Source: a virus. Taken from it: DNA of 64,000 nucleotides. Below are positions 24,795 through 34,305 of the stretch, in pieces. The position numbers were made by a program, and so were the translations under genes. The first letter of the stretch is position 1. Each line of letters starts with the position of its first letter. The notes beneath the pieces are model-generated. The model was not told the DNA's origin and did not search any database. It saw nothing but the letters and a program-made list of their open reading frames with translations. The DNA is taken from positions 26,726-90,725 of the IMG/VR virus record IMGVR_UViG_3300032220_001356; one strand, given 5' to 3'.

Positions 24795-26855
24795 ATGGCT
24801 TCCCATTATGTTTCATCGTCTATATCGCCAACAATTGCGTTATATGGCAATAAATCAACAACTTCTAGAATTATTGAAACATTAACATCTAGTGCGGAAA
24901 TTGTTGTTTTAAAAGAAAACGAAGGGCAAAATTGCGAATTTCATTTTGTTTCAAGTTCAACAAATCAAGGATATATATTAAAAGAATTCATCTATAGATT
25001 ACCAGACACACCAGAGTCTGCTCCGTTTGTTTGTTATGTTGGAACCGAAAACACTTCTTATGTACCCCCAGAGTGGTACCTGTTGGCAGAAGATCGACCA
25101 TATATTGATCAAGCTACATTAGAATATTGCACTTGTGTTACCTACAACTCTTTAAGTTTAAGAGGAATAAGTGAACAAGAAATAATTAAGCAGGGTATAA
25201 AACAATTATGTAAATTTTATAACAAAGCTTATAGTGACGATGCAATTGAAACTTATATGAGCTATTATCTTTTTGCTAGAATTGCTGACACTTATATTCC
25301 TTTTAGGAAGTTTATGAGAGTCAAGTATCTTGTTTCAATTCCTAGAAAATACTTTGATGCTTTACCAGATGCTCTTGAAAATCAATTAATTGCTCCATTG
25401 CAAAGAGACTTAACAAAAGCAAACTTTATTTTAAAAATTAACTTAAAAGAGAAAACAAATTTATTTAAAAATTTAATTAATTTGCTTAGTTTATATCAAA
25501 CAGATATATTTTTTAGCAATTCTACACTTGTGTTTAACCAAGAAACAATCATTGGTGAAGATGAATTATTACAAAACTCAATTGTAAAAAAAGTTGATTT
25601 TAAACAAAAAAGACAAAATGTAATTAATTTTGAACAAAGATTGGACGAATTGTTAAGCTTAAATGGTTTTCCAATAAGTTTGGATAACAATGATCTGGCA
25701 AATATAGAGATTCACTTATTGTTAAACGAAGATTGTAATATTCTTTATGATGTTGCTGTTTCTAGAAACGGAAGTTGTTTAAAACTAAGAAAGGGTATAG
25801 AATTCTTTTTAAAAACAGAACCTGTTTCCGATCCAACAACAATCAATTTTGTTAGAAATATTTATGCAATAAATTCAATACAAAAATGCAAAGTTCCTTG
25901 GTATGAATTTACAGAAATTTATTTCTATCCTTCTATATCAGTTCTACAACCAGTTGAAGATTCAAACTTGACTTCAAAAGAAGTGTTTGACAATCTTTAT
26001 TCTTTTTTCCAATCTCAAAGAGAATTGGCAAAAAACAGACCAATTTTAACACTTGAAGAAACAATAGAGTTGACCAAAACTATTAATGAATTTAGGAATC
26101 CAAAAAACTTTTTAAACACAACAATTCCATTTTATACATTGATAGATCAAGGAAGCACAACATCCCCCAGAGATTTAGAAAAAACTCTAGAAGATTTAGA
26201 TAAATCAATTGACGAATCACCACTTGCAAAAGAAGACATTTATTTAGTAAATATGGTTGGGCCAATAGTAAGTGATATAAACGGCTATTATTATGTTAGC
26301 AAAATTGGAAACATTTGGAGACTAGGTAAACAATATCTTGGAAATACAGAGATAATTAAATTAGATACTGAAAATACAAGAGTTGAAATTATTGTTGAAG
26401 GTTATCCAAAAGAAATACATACTCTTTTTAAAGTTAACAAAGCAGATTATGCTAAAAGTCAAATAGATAAAGGAATATTGTTTAAAGTTTATGAATTTTT
26501 GAATAAAATTGGATTCTGTAAACTAACAAATGTCGGTCTTGGATGTTTAATGTCGTTAGCTAGAACAATTTTGTCTCCAATTGAAATAAAGACAATTTTA
26601 GAAATTACAGAACTTACAAATTTTGATTATGAAAAAATGATAAATGATATTATTCCATATTTACCAAAAGAACAACAACAACTTGTATATGAACAGCTTT
26701 TAATTGAAATTGGTTGCTTAAACGAAGATGCACTAAGATATATACTTAAAATGAATTTAACATTAGACGAATATCGTTCTTTGGAGTTGCAATCAGCAAG
26801 TTACGATCAAATAGTTAAAGAAGTAGCAAAAAAAATGTCAATGAGTGTAAATTAA
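24795..26855 (+). CDS. Large virion-associated protein of unknown function
   Basis: A 686-residue protein without catalytic motif, signal peptide or membrane segment. The N-terminal 130 residues look beta-rich (SSSISPTIALYGN and similar); the rest is helical with many Leu/Ile/Lys. It sits between the spike candidate and two more large proteins, all starting with 1-7 base gaps and without a clear Shine-Dalgarno. That arrangement fits a late structural operon. It may be a baseplate wedge or hub-peripheral subunit. Not recognised as any T4 protein by eye. Confidence 0.55.
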   Translation: MASHYVSSSISPTIALYGNKSTTSRIIETLTSSAEIVVLKENEGQNCEFHFVSSSTNQGYILKEFIYRLPDTPESAPFVCYVGTENTSYVPPEWYLLAEDRPYIDQATLEYCTCVTYNSLSLRGISEQEIIKQGIKQLCKFYNKAYSDDAIETYMSYYLFARIADTYIPFRKFMRVKYLVSIPRKYFDALPDALENQLIAPLQRDLTKANFILKINLKEKTNLFKNLINLLSLYQTDIFFSNSTLVFNQETIIGEDELLQNSIVKKVDFKQKRQNVINFEQRLDELLSLNGFPISLDNNDLANIEIHLLLNEDCNILYDVAVSRNGSCLKLRKGIEFFLKTEPVSDPTTINFVRNIYAINSIQKCKVPWYEFTEIYFYPSISVLQPVEDSNLTSKEVFDNLYSFFQSQRELAKNRPILTLEETIELTKTINEFRNPKNFLNTTIPFYTLIDQGSTTSPRDLEKTLEDLDKSIDESPLAKEDIYLVNMVGPIVSDINGYYYVSKIGNIWRLGKQYLGNTEIIKLDTENTRVEIIVEGYPKEIHTLFKVNKADYAKSQIDKGILFKVYEFLNKIGFCKLTNVGLGCLMSLARTILSPIEIKTILEITELTNFDYEKMINDIIPYLPKEQQQLVYEQLLIEIGCLNEDALRYILKMNLTLDEYRSLELQSASYDQIVKEVAKKMSMSVN

Positions 26856-26856
26856 A

Positions 26857-28725
26857 ATGGCAGAAACAAACGAATATTGCTTTGATTTAGAACAATTTTC
26901 TAACAACGCATTAGCAATTAAGATAAAAAACGATCTAATTGATAAATTACTTGCTTGTTCATCAAAACAAGAAGTTGAAGACACATTAAATAAAGTAATT
27001 AGCGAAAATTATGACAATTTAGATATTGAAAAAGTAAGACAAGGTAATGCCGTTGTTAATGCTGCGCTTGATAATTTTGTTGCTTGCTCGTTAGAAGAAA
27101 CTGCAAATGGTTTGTCAAATATACAAATTGAAATTGGACAATTATTAAAAAATGCTGTTGATTTAGTTTGTAATCCTCCTAATTTTGAAATTCCTGCACC
27201 ATATCCAATATTCGATATTAGCTCTGACTTTTTAAAAAGATTGCTTAATTCATTATTAAAATTAATTATTAAATTTATAATTTCAATTCTTAAAAAATTA
27301 TTACAGATAATAGCTGAATTTTGTTCTAGTGGTTTGAGTTTACAAAACCTATATGGTGGACAAGATATAGTCTCGGCAATACAAGGTTCATTTACGGAAG
27401 TAGCACAAAATGCAATAGAAGATGCACAACAAATTACAGAAAAATTTGTTAATGGTGCATTTTTGTTGTTTGGAATTGATCAATATGGTGTTCCATCTAC
27501 AGAATTGATGATGGGCGAAAGTTGTGAAGAAAAAGTACCATTTGATAATTCTAATGTAAAATCTGGTATGGATTTTCTTGACGATTTATCTTCAATCTTA
27601 ACACCACTTGAAATTTGTGATTTATTTGAAGGTTCTCCAAGCGAACAAACGCTACAAATCATTGAAGAGCTTATAAAATTTGAATACTCAAATAACATGG
27701 GTCTTGCGTTAAATACCAGAACAAGAATAAAAGATTTATTTGTTCTTTTGGGCTCAAAAGTAGATCCAGTTTTTTGTTCCACTATTAGAGATAGTGCCGA
27801 AGAACTTTATACAAGACCAGACCTATGCTTTACCGAAGATGGTTCTTCTGTTAGAAGAAGGTTTTTGGGTGATAAAGGTTTACCAGACGAAGAAATAGAA
27901 GAAGCAATTAGAAGAGAAAGAGAAAGAACAAGAGAAAGTCTTGAAAGATTGACGGAACTTGCTGCAACACTAAGAAATAATCCAGACAGAATATTTGGAC
28001 AAAATCAAGAAGTATTTTGTAGAAACGGACAACAAGGAATAGTAACAGCAGATGATATGCCACATTTGGCTGACAATCTTTCTTCTACTCTTGATTATAC
28101 GTATAATATTTTTTATAACACATACGTAAAAGAAGTAGATACTTTTGCCTCTACTTTACTCACACAAGATAAAAAACTAAACGAAGAAGAACCTGTAATT
28201 CCAAAGTTTACAACTCTTTCATTTGTGGATAGCGAGGGAAATACTCAAACTATTAATAATGGATTAAACCCAACATTTTTACAAAAGACTTCATTTGGTT
28301 CTTTCACAATATGTGACGAAAATGCTAACACCGATATTGTGTCATTAGATAGACAATATCCAAAAGCTGTTGATGATGATGGTAATATAGATACACAAAA
28401 GATTATATCTGTAACTTCTAAAAAAGAAGCAAGAGAACTTTTAGGTTCAAATAATGTTTATATCTTAAATTATATAAATACTGAAAAAATAGCTTCTGAT
28501 CTTTATGACAACAAGTATGGCTTTTATTCTTCAAGTTCTTTTTATATTGGCGGTACAAGAGTAAAAAGAATTAAAGACTTTATTTCTTATGATATAAGTA
28601 ATATGTCTGTAACTATCAACATACCAAACAAGTTCGTTCCATTTGGACAGGAACAAACAATTCCAGATTTCGACTCAATACCTTCGCTTGACAATATAGT
28701 AGTTAACATTACAGGAGCGGTATAA
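26857..28725 (+). CDS. Large virion-associated protein with hydrophobic helix
   Basis: A 622-residue protein. Residues 128-155 are strongly hydrophobic (LLNSLLKLIIKFIISILKKLL), an amphipathic or membrane-interacting segment within an otherwise soluble protein. A highly charged helix follows in the middle (EEIEEAIRRERERTRESLERL), probably coiled coil. The C-terminus is more beta-like. A segment that inserts into, or senses, the host membrane would fit a tail protein used at infection, but this is inference. Neighbouring genes are all virion candidates with spacing of one base. Confidence 0.55.
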   Translation: MAETNEYCFDLEQFSNNALAIKIKNDLIDKLLACSSKQEVEDTLNKVISENYDNLDIEKVRQGNAVVNAALDNFVACSLEETANGLSNIQIEIGQLLKNAVDLVCNPPNFEIPAPYPIFDISSDFLKRLLNSLLKLIIKFIISILKKLLQIIAEFCSSGLSLQNLYGGQDIVSAIQGSFTEVAQNAIEDAQQITEKFVNGAFLLFGIDQYGVPSTELMMGESCEEKVPFDNSNVKSGMDFLDDLSSILTPLEICDLFEGSPSEQTLQIIEELIKFEYSNNMGLALNTRTRIKDLFVLLGSKVDPVFCSTIRDSAEELYTRPDLCFTEDGSSVRRRFLGDKGLPDEEIEEAIRRERERTRESLERLTELAATLRNNPDRIFGQNQEVFCRNGQQGIVTADDMPHLADNLSSTLDYTYNIFYNTYVKEVDTFASTLLTQDKKLNEEEPVIPKFTTLSFVDSEGNTQTINNGLNPTFLQKTSFGSFTICDENANTDIVSLDRQYPKAVDDDGNIDTQKIISVTSKKEARELLGSNNVYILNYINTEKIASDLYDNKYGFYSSSSFYIGGTRVKRIKDFISYDISNMSVTINIPNKFVPFGQEQTIPDFDSIPSLDNIVVNITGAV

Positions 28726-28726
28726 A

Positions 28727-30652
28727 ATGCCAAGCCCCATAGAAATACAAAATTTTAGTTATTATGTACAAAATAATAGTTTATTTGATGAAATAATACT
28801 AGAAAATACATACGAAATTTCTTCTTCATTACCAGAACCTTATCCAAACGTTACTGAAGATCCGTTCTCTGTATTTGCTAACGATTTTATTAAAAGACAA
28901 TTAATAAATGACTTTTCCTCTCGTTTATTTACCGAAGTTGAATATAATACTATCTCTTCTCAATTAACTGACAATAAAATAAAAGACCTATATTTATCCA
29001 CATATTCACAACTAATAGATATTTTTAGTTATTCTGGAAATAAAAGTGCATTTTTTAGAGAAACATTACTTACTGGAAGTAGTACGGGATTAGGTGAATT
29101 TACTGGATTAGATTTTTATAAAAATGCAAATTATGTTGAAATTTTAGATTTACAACAAATCAAATCATCAACAATAGCGGAAGTTATATCCAATCCTTGT
29201 TTCCTTATAAATGCAAGCCAAGATGAAGTTATTGAACCATTAAAACTTGTAATGTTAAAAGTGAATTTTAAAATTTTATGTAGATTATTAATAATGTATG
29301 TAAAATTACAAAATTTATTTATTTCATCTGTTTTTGACAATAACGAATTTTATAAATCTGAAAACTACAAAGATAGTACATTTGTTGATTATTGTTACAA
29401 CATCTTTGTTCAAAGAATTAACACAAAAATACCAACATACAAAAATAGTATTTATGTGTTTTTAAACGAAGAGTTAAAGAAAAAGCTTTCTGATGGTGAA
29501 GAATTTTATGATCCAATAAGCAATCAAAAGATAGAATTTGACATACCATTAACGGATGAAAATTTAGATTCAAATGTAGACAAGTATGTCAAATATTTGT
29601 TTTTACAAGAATTTTTATTTATAAGTGATAAATTTAATCAATTCTTTACTCAAGAAGGATTCGATAATGGATATAGTTTTTCAGTTGCACCATTAACAAG
29701 CTTCGGTACAAAGCTTTATTCAGCAAAAGAATATTTGCTTGATTCTATTCCAGTAACTGGATTGGATGGTCGTGCGGCTCCAGTAGGTTCTGGTATTTCG
29801 TTAGATGAATATAACAATATTGTTAACTCTATAGATTCAGATTTGCCAAATTCGTCCAGATTGTATTTGGAAATGTTATCGCAAGAAACTTCTACTGGCT
29901 ATGATTTGACATTAAAATTGAATATTATTGTCTTAACAGATTTTTACAAAGTTTCTCTACAATTATCTAGCGTTTCTGCTTCTTATAATCGTGCTCCATT
30001 AACAAACGAGCAATTATTGAGATTTATGACAAACAGATTACCAGAATTAAAGACAGCAATGCTGGATGAAAGTAATTTCACTTTATTTTCAAACTATGTT
30101 TTTCCATTAAACAAAATTTTAAATATTGCAAGTATTGCACACATAAATATGTTATTAAAAACTTATGAAAATGCCAACTCTGCCGTTGATGGTTCAACAA
30201 ATTCTGTTACAAGCATACATGATATTATATTAGGTAATCAAGAAAAACTTGATTGTGAAAGACCTACTAACTTATTTGAAGACGTATCACTTGGAATAAA
30301 CTTACAAATAGCAAAAGCTTTAATTACTGCACCCGTTCAAGTATTGAAAGGTTTGGAAGAAACATACGATCCAAATATTGCTATTGCTACAAAGATTAGA
30401 AAAGTTGCAGAATCTTTGGGTGCTCCAAAGTTGCCAATTGTTCCATATTCTCTTGGTCTATTACCAGTATTTACAATTCCACCACCAGTTGGTGTTGGAC
30501 CACCACTTATTCCACCTTGGGGTTACATATATTGGGGTGTGGATGCGGCAGAAGTAATAACTCAATATGCCAAAAATGGATTTAAAACAAATACTAAATT
30601 TGATTTTGGCTTCAAGGGTACTTCTGAAGATCCAACAAAATCTAATTGTTGA
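28727..30652 (+). CDS. Large virion-associated protein of unknown function
   Basis: A 641-residue protein. It is mostly helical in the first 500 residues and has a Pro/Gly-rich hydrophobic patch near the C-terminus (GLLPVFTIPPPVGVGPPLIP), which could be a membrane-active or flexible element. No catalytic motif. It follows its neighbour by one base and ends 13 bases before the gp25 gene. Similar size and style to the two genes before it suggest that all three belong to one baseplate subassembly. I do not recognise a T4 counterpart. Confidence 0.55.
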   Translation: MPSPIEIQNFSYYVQNNSLFDEIILENTYEISSSLPEPYPNVTEDPFSVFANDFIKRQLINDFSSRLFTEVEYNTISSQLTDNKIKDLYLSTYSQLIDIFSYSGNKSAFFRETLLTGSSTGLGEFTGLDFYKNANYVEILDLQQIKSSTIAEVISNPCFLINASQDEVIEPLKLVMLKVNFKILCRLLIMYVKLQNLFISSVFDNNEFYKSENYKDSTFVDYCYNIFVQRINTKIPTYKNSIYVFLNEELKKKLSDGEEFYDPISNQKIEFDIPLTDENLDSNVDKYVKYLFLQEFLFISDKFNQFFTQEGFDNGYSFSVAPLTSFGTKLYSAKEYLLDSIPVTGLDGRAAPVGSGISLDEYNNIVNSIDSDLPNSSRLYLEMLSQETSTGYDLTLKLNIIVLTDFYKVSLQLSSVSASYNRAPLTNEQLLRFMTNRLPELKTAMLDESNFTLFSNYVFPLNKILNIASIAHINMLLKTYENANSAVDGSTNSVTSIHDIILGNQEKLDCERPTNLFEDVSLGINLQIAKALITAPVQVLKGLEETYDPNIAIATKIRKVAESLGAPKLPIVPYSLGLLPVFTIPPPVGVGPPLIPPWGYIYWGVDAAEVITQYAKNGFKTNTKFDFGFKGTSEDPTKSNC

Positions 30653-30665
30653 TCTATTTATAACA

Positions 30666-31061
30666 ATGGCTGGTTATTCTCCTAAATATCCATTGATGTT
30701 AGATCCAAATGATGGATATGCATTGCTACAAACTCTTCAAGATGTAGCTGTACAAAATGTTAGGATGGTTTTGTATACCGAACCCGGTGAAAGAGTGTGG
30801 GATATTAACTTTGGGGTTGGTATAAAAAAATATTTATTTGAACCAAACCTTTCTTTTACAAGAGATCAGATAAGATCAAGAATAGTAAATCAATTAAGAA
30901 CATATTTACCTTATGTGAACATAATAAATTTAGAAATTTATGCTGTTAATGAAAATAACGAAATATCAAATGATGGAGATACGAACTTTTTAAAGATCAT
31001 TTTACGCTTTAGTGTAACTGGCGTTGGTGAAATAACATTGCAAGAAACTATTAGTAGATAA
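30666..31061 (+). CDS. Baseplate wedge protein gp25
   Basis: A 131-residue protein of the GPW/gp25 family, a core piece of the contractile-tail baseplate wedge. Characteristic segments are YALLQTLQDVAVQNVRMVLYTEPGERV, the family helix and turn, followed by FGVGIKKYLFEP and the RSRIVNQL helix. A longer frame opens at 30567 inside the preceding gene, but the ATG at 30666 gives the standard family length. In T4 this small protein binds gp6 and gp53; here the gp6 gene follows 11 bases downstream. Confidence 0.92.
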   Translation: MAGYSPKYPLMLDPNDGYALLQTLQDVAVQNVRMVLYTEPGERVWDINFGVGIKKYLFEPNLSFTRDQIRSRIVNQLRTYLPYVNIINLEIYAVNENNEISNDGDTNFLKIILRFSVTGVGEITLQETISR

Positions 31062-31072
31062 GGGATTAATAA

Positions 31073-32869
31073 ATGACCAACAAAAGAATACCAATTATAA
31101 AATATACATCAAGAGATTTTAATTCTATTAAAAGTGACCTTGTTGAGTATGCTAAAAGATATTATCCAAATACCTATAGCGACTTTAACGAGGCATCATT
31201 TGGCTCCTTAACCCTTGATTCTGTTAGTTATATTGGTGACGTTTTATCATTTTATCTTGATTATCAGTTTAATGAAAGTTTTTTAAATACTGCGACAGAA
31301 TTTGACAATGTTTTAAAAATTGCAAATCAACTTGGTTATAAATATACCACACGAAGCACAGCATTTGGAGAAGTAACTTTTTATATATCAGTTCCAGCAA
31401 GTACAGACGGACTTTCGCCAGATCCAGCTTATATACCAATACTCAAAAAAGATTCAACAATTTCTTCAACTGGTGGTCAATATTTTACATTAATGCAAGA
31501 TATAAATTTTGCTGACACAAGCAATGAAGTGGTTGTCGCAAACGTAAATACCACCACAGGTGTTCCAACAAAATATGCCATTAAAGCTTCTGGTCTAGCG
31601 CAATCTGGATTTTTTACACAAGTACAAATAGATGTTGGAGAATTTGAAAGATTTAGAAAAGTAGACCTAAACGATCCAGATGTTTTGGAGATTGTTTCAG
31701 TAGTAGATTCTGATGGAAATCAATATTATGAAGTAGACCATTTATCTCAAGACGTAATATTCAGAGAAATTCCAAACTTTAATTTCCAAAGTGACGGAGT
31801 ACCTTCTATATTAAAACCATTTCCGGTTCCAAGAAGATTTGTTGTCAATAAATCTAGAATTACAACAATCTTACAATTTGGCTATGGTTCAGAAAATGAA
31901 CTAAACACAAGCTCCGTTGTAGACCCAGCACAAGTAGTAATTCAAATGCACGCTAAAGACTACTTTACCGAAAGCGCATTTGACCCAACAAACTTAATAA
32001 AATCCGACAAATTTGGTGTTGCCCCAGCAAGTACAACTTTGACGATTACTTATAGAAAAGCAAATGCAGCATTTTCCAACGTTGCAGCTAATACAATAAA
32101 TAAAATTGTAACACCAAACTTTGTATTTCCATTTCTTACTGAAACTTTGGGAGACATAAGACAACAAGTTATTGCAAGTGTTGAAGTTACAAATAATGTT
32201 CCATTTATTGGCGAAGTAAGATTAGATCAAACTGAAGAATTAAGAGTTAACACTCTTGATTATTATGCAGCACAAAAAAGAGCAGTTTCTGCAATTGATT
32301 ATCAAACATTAGCTTATTCTATGCCTTCAAATTATGGTAAAATTAAAAGATGTACGTTGTCGCAAGACAATGATTCTTTTAAGAGAAATATTAATTTTTA
32401 TGTTGTTTCTGAAAACAATAATAATAATTTAATTCTTGCCAATAGAGTATTAAAAGAAAACTTAAAAACTTGGCTTGTTCAACACAAAATGATCAATGAT
32501 ACAATTGACATTTTAGATGCAGTAATTGTAAACGTTGCAATTGATTTTGATGTAATTTCAAACGTAAACTACGACAAAGTAGAAACATTAAATGTTGCAT
32601 TGACAAGTCTGCAAACAGCATTTATAGACAAAATGGATATTGGCGAATCATTTTCAATTGCAAAAATCTATAATATCTTAAATAAGTTGCCACAAGTTCT
32701 AGACACAACAAGTGTAAGAGTGACACCAAAAATTGGTGGTGTTTATTCTAATTCTTATTTAAATTTAGATAAACTATTGACATATGACGGAAAGTATATT
32801 AAAGCACCAAAGAACGTCATATATGAAGTGAAATTTCCATTTCTTGATATCAAAGGAGTCGTTTCCTAA
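31073..32869 (+). CDS. Baseplate wedge protein gp6
   Basis: A 598-residue protein matching T4 gp6 (660 residues), the wedge subunit that forms the inner ring of the baseplate. The N-terminus IIKYTSRDFNSIKSDLVEYA and the next helix with FNEASFGSLTLDSVSYIGDVLSFYLDYQ (seen in two parts) are typical of gp6/J-like baseplate proteins. Its partner gp25 is encoded just upstream. The C-terminal third is the J-type domain. The start has AAGGG 8-9 bases upstream. The stop overlaps the next start by one base. Confidence 0.9.
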   Translation: MTNKRIPIIKYTSRDFNSIKSDLVEYAKRYYPNTYSDFNEASFGSLTLDSVSYIGDVLSFYLDYQFNESFLNTATEFDNVLKIANQLGYKYTTRSTAFGEVTFYISVPASTDGLSPDPAYIPILKKDSTISSTGGQYFTLMQDINFADTSNEVVVANVNTTTGVPTKYAIKASGLAQSGFFTQVQIDVGEFERFRKVDLNDPDVLEIVSVVDSDGNQYYEVDHLSQDVIFREIPNFNFQSDGVPSILKPFPVPRRFVVNKSRITTILQFGYGSENELNTSSVVDPAQVVIQMHAKDYFTESAFDPTNLIKSDKFGVAPASTTLTITYRKANAAFSNVAANTINKIVTPNFVFPFLTETLGDIRQQVIASVEVTNNVPFIGEVRLDQTEELRVNTLDYYAAQKRAVSAIDYQTLAYSMPSNYGKIKRCTLSQDNDSFKRNINFYVVSENNNNNLILANRVLKENLKTWLVQHKMINDTIDILDAVIVNVAIDFDVISNVNYDKVETLNVALTSLQTAFIDKMDIGESFSIAKIYNILNKLPQVLDTTSVRVTPKIGGVYSNSYLNLDKLLTYDGKYIKAPKNVIYEVKFPFLDIKGVVS

Positions 32870-34305
32870 TGGCAATAAAAAGATATTTTGCTAATGCCGA
32901 TACAACAATTACAAACGCATTTAAGGCCAATCTTGTATCAAGAGGTGTAAGTGGCAACATGGGTTTGTCCGACATACTTGAAGTTTTTAGTATTTATGGG
33001 CAATCAAACCCATCTTCTTCAGAACTATCCAGAGTTCTCGTACAATTTCCAACAAGTGATATTTCCTTAGATAGAGCCGCAGGATTAATACCAGCTTCCG
33101 GTTCTGTAAGTTGGTATTTAAAATTATATAATGCTAAACACTCTTCTACAACACCAAAAGATTTTACATTAGTTGTCAATCAAGTCTCCTCCTCTTGGGA
33201 CGAAGGTGAGGGATTGGATATGGAAGAATATTCAGATATTGGAACTGCAAATTGGATAAATGCCGCATCCTCTAGTTCTGGAACATCTAGTTGGGCTTCA
33301 CAGGGTGGTGATTATCACACAAGTCCAACAGCTACACAAGCATTTGATACTGGTGTTGAAAACTTGGTAGTAGATGTTTCTTCAATGGTTGAACAATGGT
33401 TGGCAGGAACAAAGCAAAATTATGGATTTGGAGTTAGATTATCTTCAAGTTTGGAACAACAAGCGAAATCTTTTTATACGAAGAAGTTTTTTGCTAGAGG
33501 ATCGGAGTTCTTCTTTTATCGTCCCGTTTTGGAAGCAAGATGGAATTCTATACGTCGTGACAATAGAGGAACCTTTTACGCCAGCAGTTCTTTGGCATCA
33601 GCAGCAGATAACTTAAATACTATATATCTTTATAATGTCGTTAGAGGCCAATTGAAAAATATCCCCTCTATTGGAACTGGACAAATTTATGTAAAGATTT
33701 ATACTGATTCTTCTGGAAGCGAAAGCATAGCAGCAACTCCAAATAATCCTGTAACTGGTGGTTGGTATTCTACTGGTATTTACACAGCTTCTTTTGCTTT
33801 GAATACAACAGCATCACAAGTGTTTGATAGATGGTTTAATTCAAGTTTAACTACTTGTTTTTATACAGGTTCTATCGATATAATAGATTTAGAAGCACAA
33901 GATTATAATCCAACAAACAATTATGTTGTTTCTTTATTAAATGGAAAACCAATTTATGACTCTACAGAACAAGCAAGATTCCGTTTCTTTATTCGTAGAA
34001 AAGATTGGAACCCTACTATTTACAATGTAGCAACAAGTGAAATTCAATCGGAGATTATCGAAAGCGCATCATACAAAATTGTAAGAGTGTCGGATAATTT
34101 AGAAGTTATACCATACGACACAGGAAGCATACAATCAACAGGTTTATCATATGATATTTCTGGTAGTTACTTTGACCTAGATATGAATATGTTAGAACCA
34201 GATTATATGTATCAAATAAAGCTTATGTTTTATGATGCAGCAACGACCCGTTGGAAAGAACAAGTTCAAACATTTAAATTTAGAGTAGAAAGTAATGAGT
34301 CTTAA
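32869..34305 (+). CDS. Virion structural protein, DNRLRE-like N-terminal part
   Basis: A 478-residue, Ser/Thr-rich, beta-type protein. The N-terminal half resembles DNRLRE/discoidin-like surface modules: FANADTTITNAF, then LVQFPTSDI, WYLKLYNAKH and VVDVSSMVEQWLAGTKQNYGFGVRL, a pattern found in many tail-periphery proteins. It follows gp6 with a one-base overlap and itself overlaps the giant protein gene by 11 bases. The location is where T4 has gp7 and gp8 wedge genes. A role in the outer baseplate or fibre attachment is likely but not proven. Confidence 0.6.
   Translation: MAIKRYFANADTTITNAFKANLVSRGVSGNMGLSDILEVFSIYGQSNPSSSELSRVLVQFPTSDISLDRAAGLIPASGSVSWYLKLYNAKHSSTTPKDFTLVVNQVSSSWDEGEGLDMEEYSDIGTANWINAASSSSGTSSWASQGGDYHTSPTATQAFDTGVENLVVDVSSMVEQWLAGTKQNYGFGVRLSSSLEQQAKSFYTKKFFARGSEFFFYRPVLEARWNSIRRDNRGTFYASSSLASAADNLNTIYLYNVVRGQLKNIPSIGTGQIYVKIYTDSSGSESIAATPNNPVTGGWYSTGIYTASFALNTTASQVFDRWFNSSLTTCFYTGSIDIIDLEAQDYNPTNNYVVSLLNGKPIYDSTEQARFRFFIRRKDWNPTIYNVATSEIQSEIIESASYKIVRVSDNLEVIPYDTGSIQSTGLSYDISGSYFDLDMNMLEPDYMYQIKLMFYDAATTRWKEQVQTFKFRVESNES

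Noticed and set aside
28473-28480. TATAAATA inside a structural gene (another at 45002)
   Set aside because: In DNA this A/T-rich such octamers are expected by chance; neither is at a gene start.
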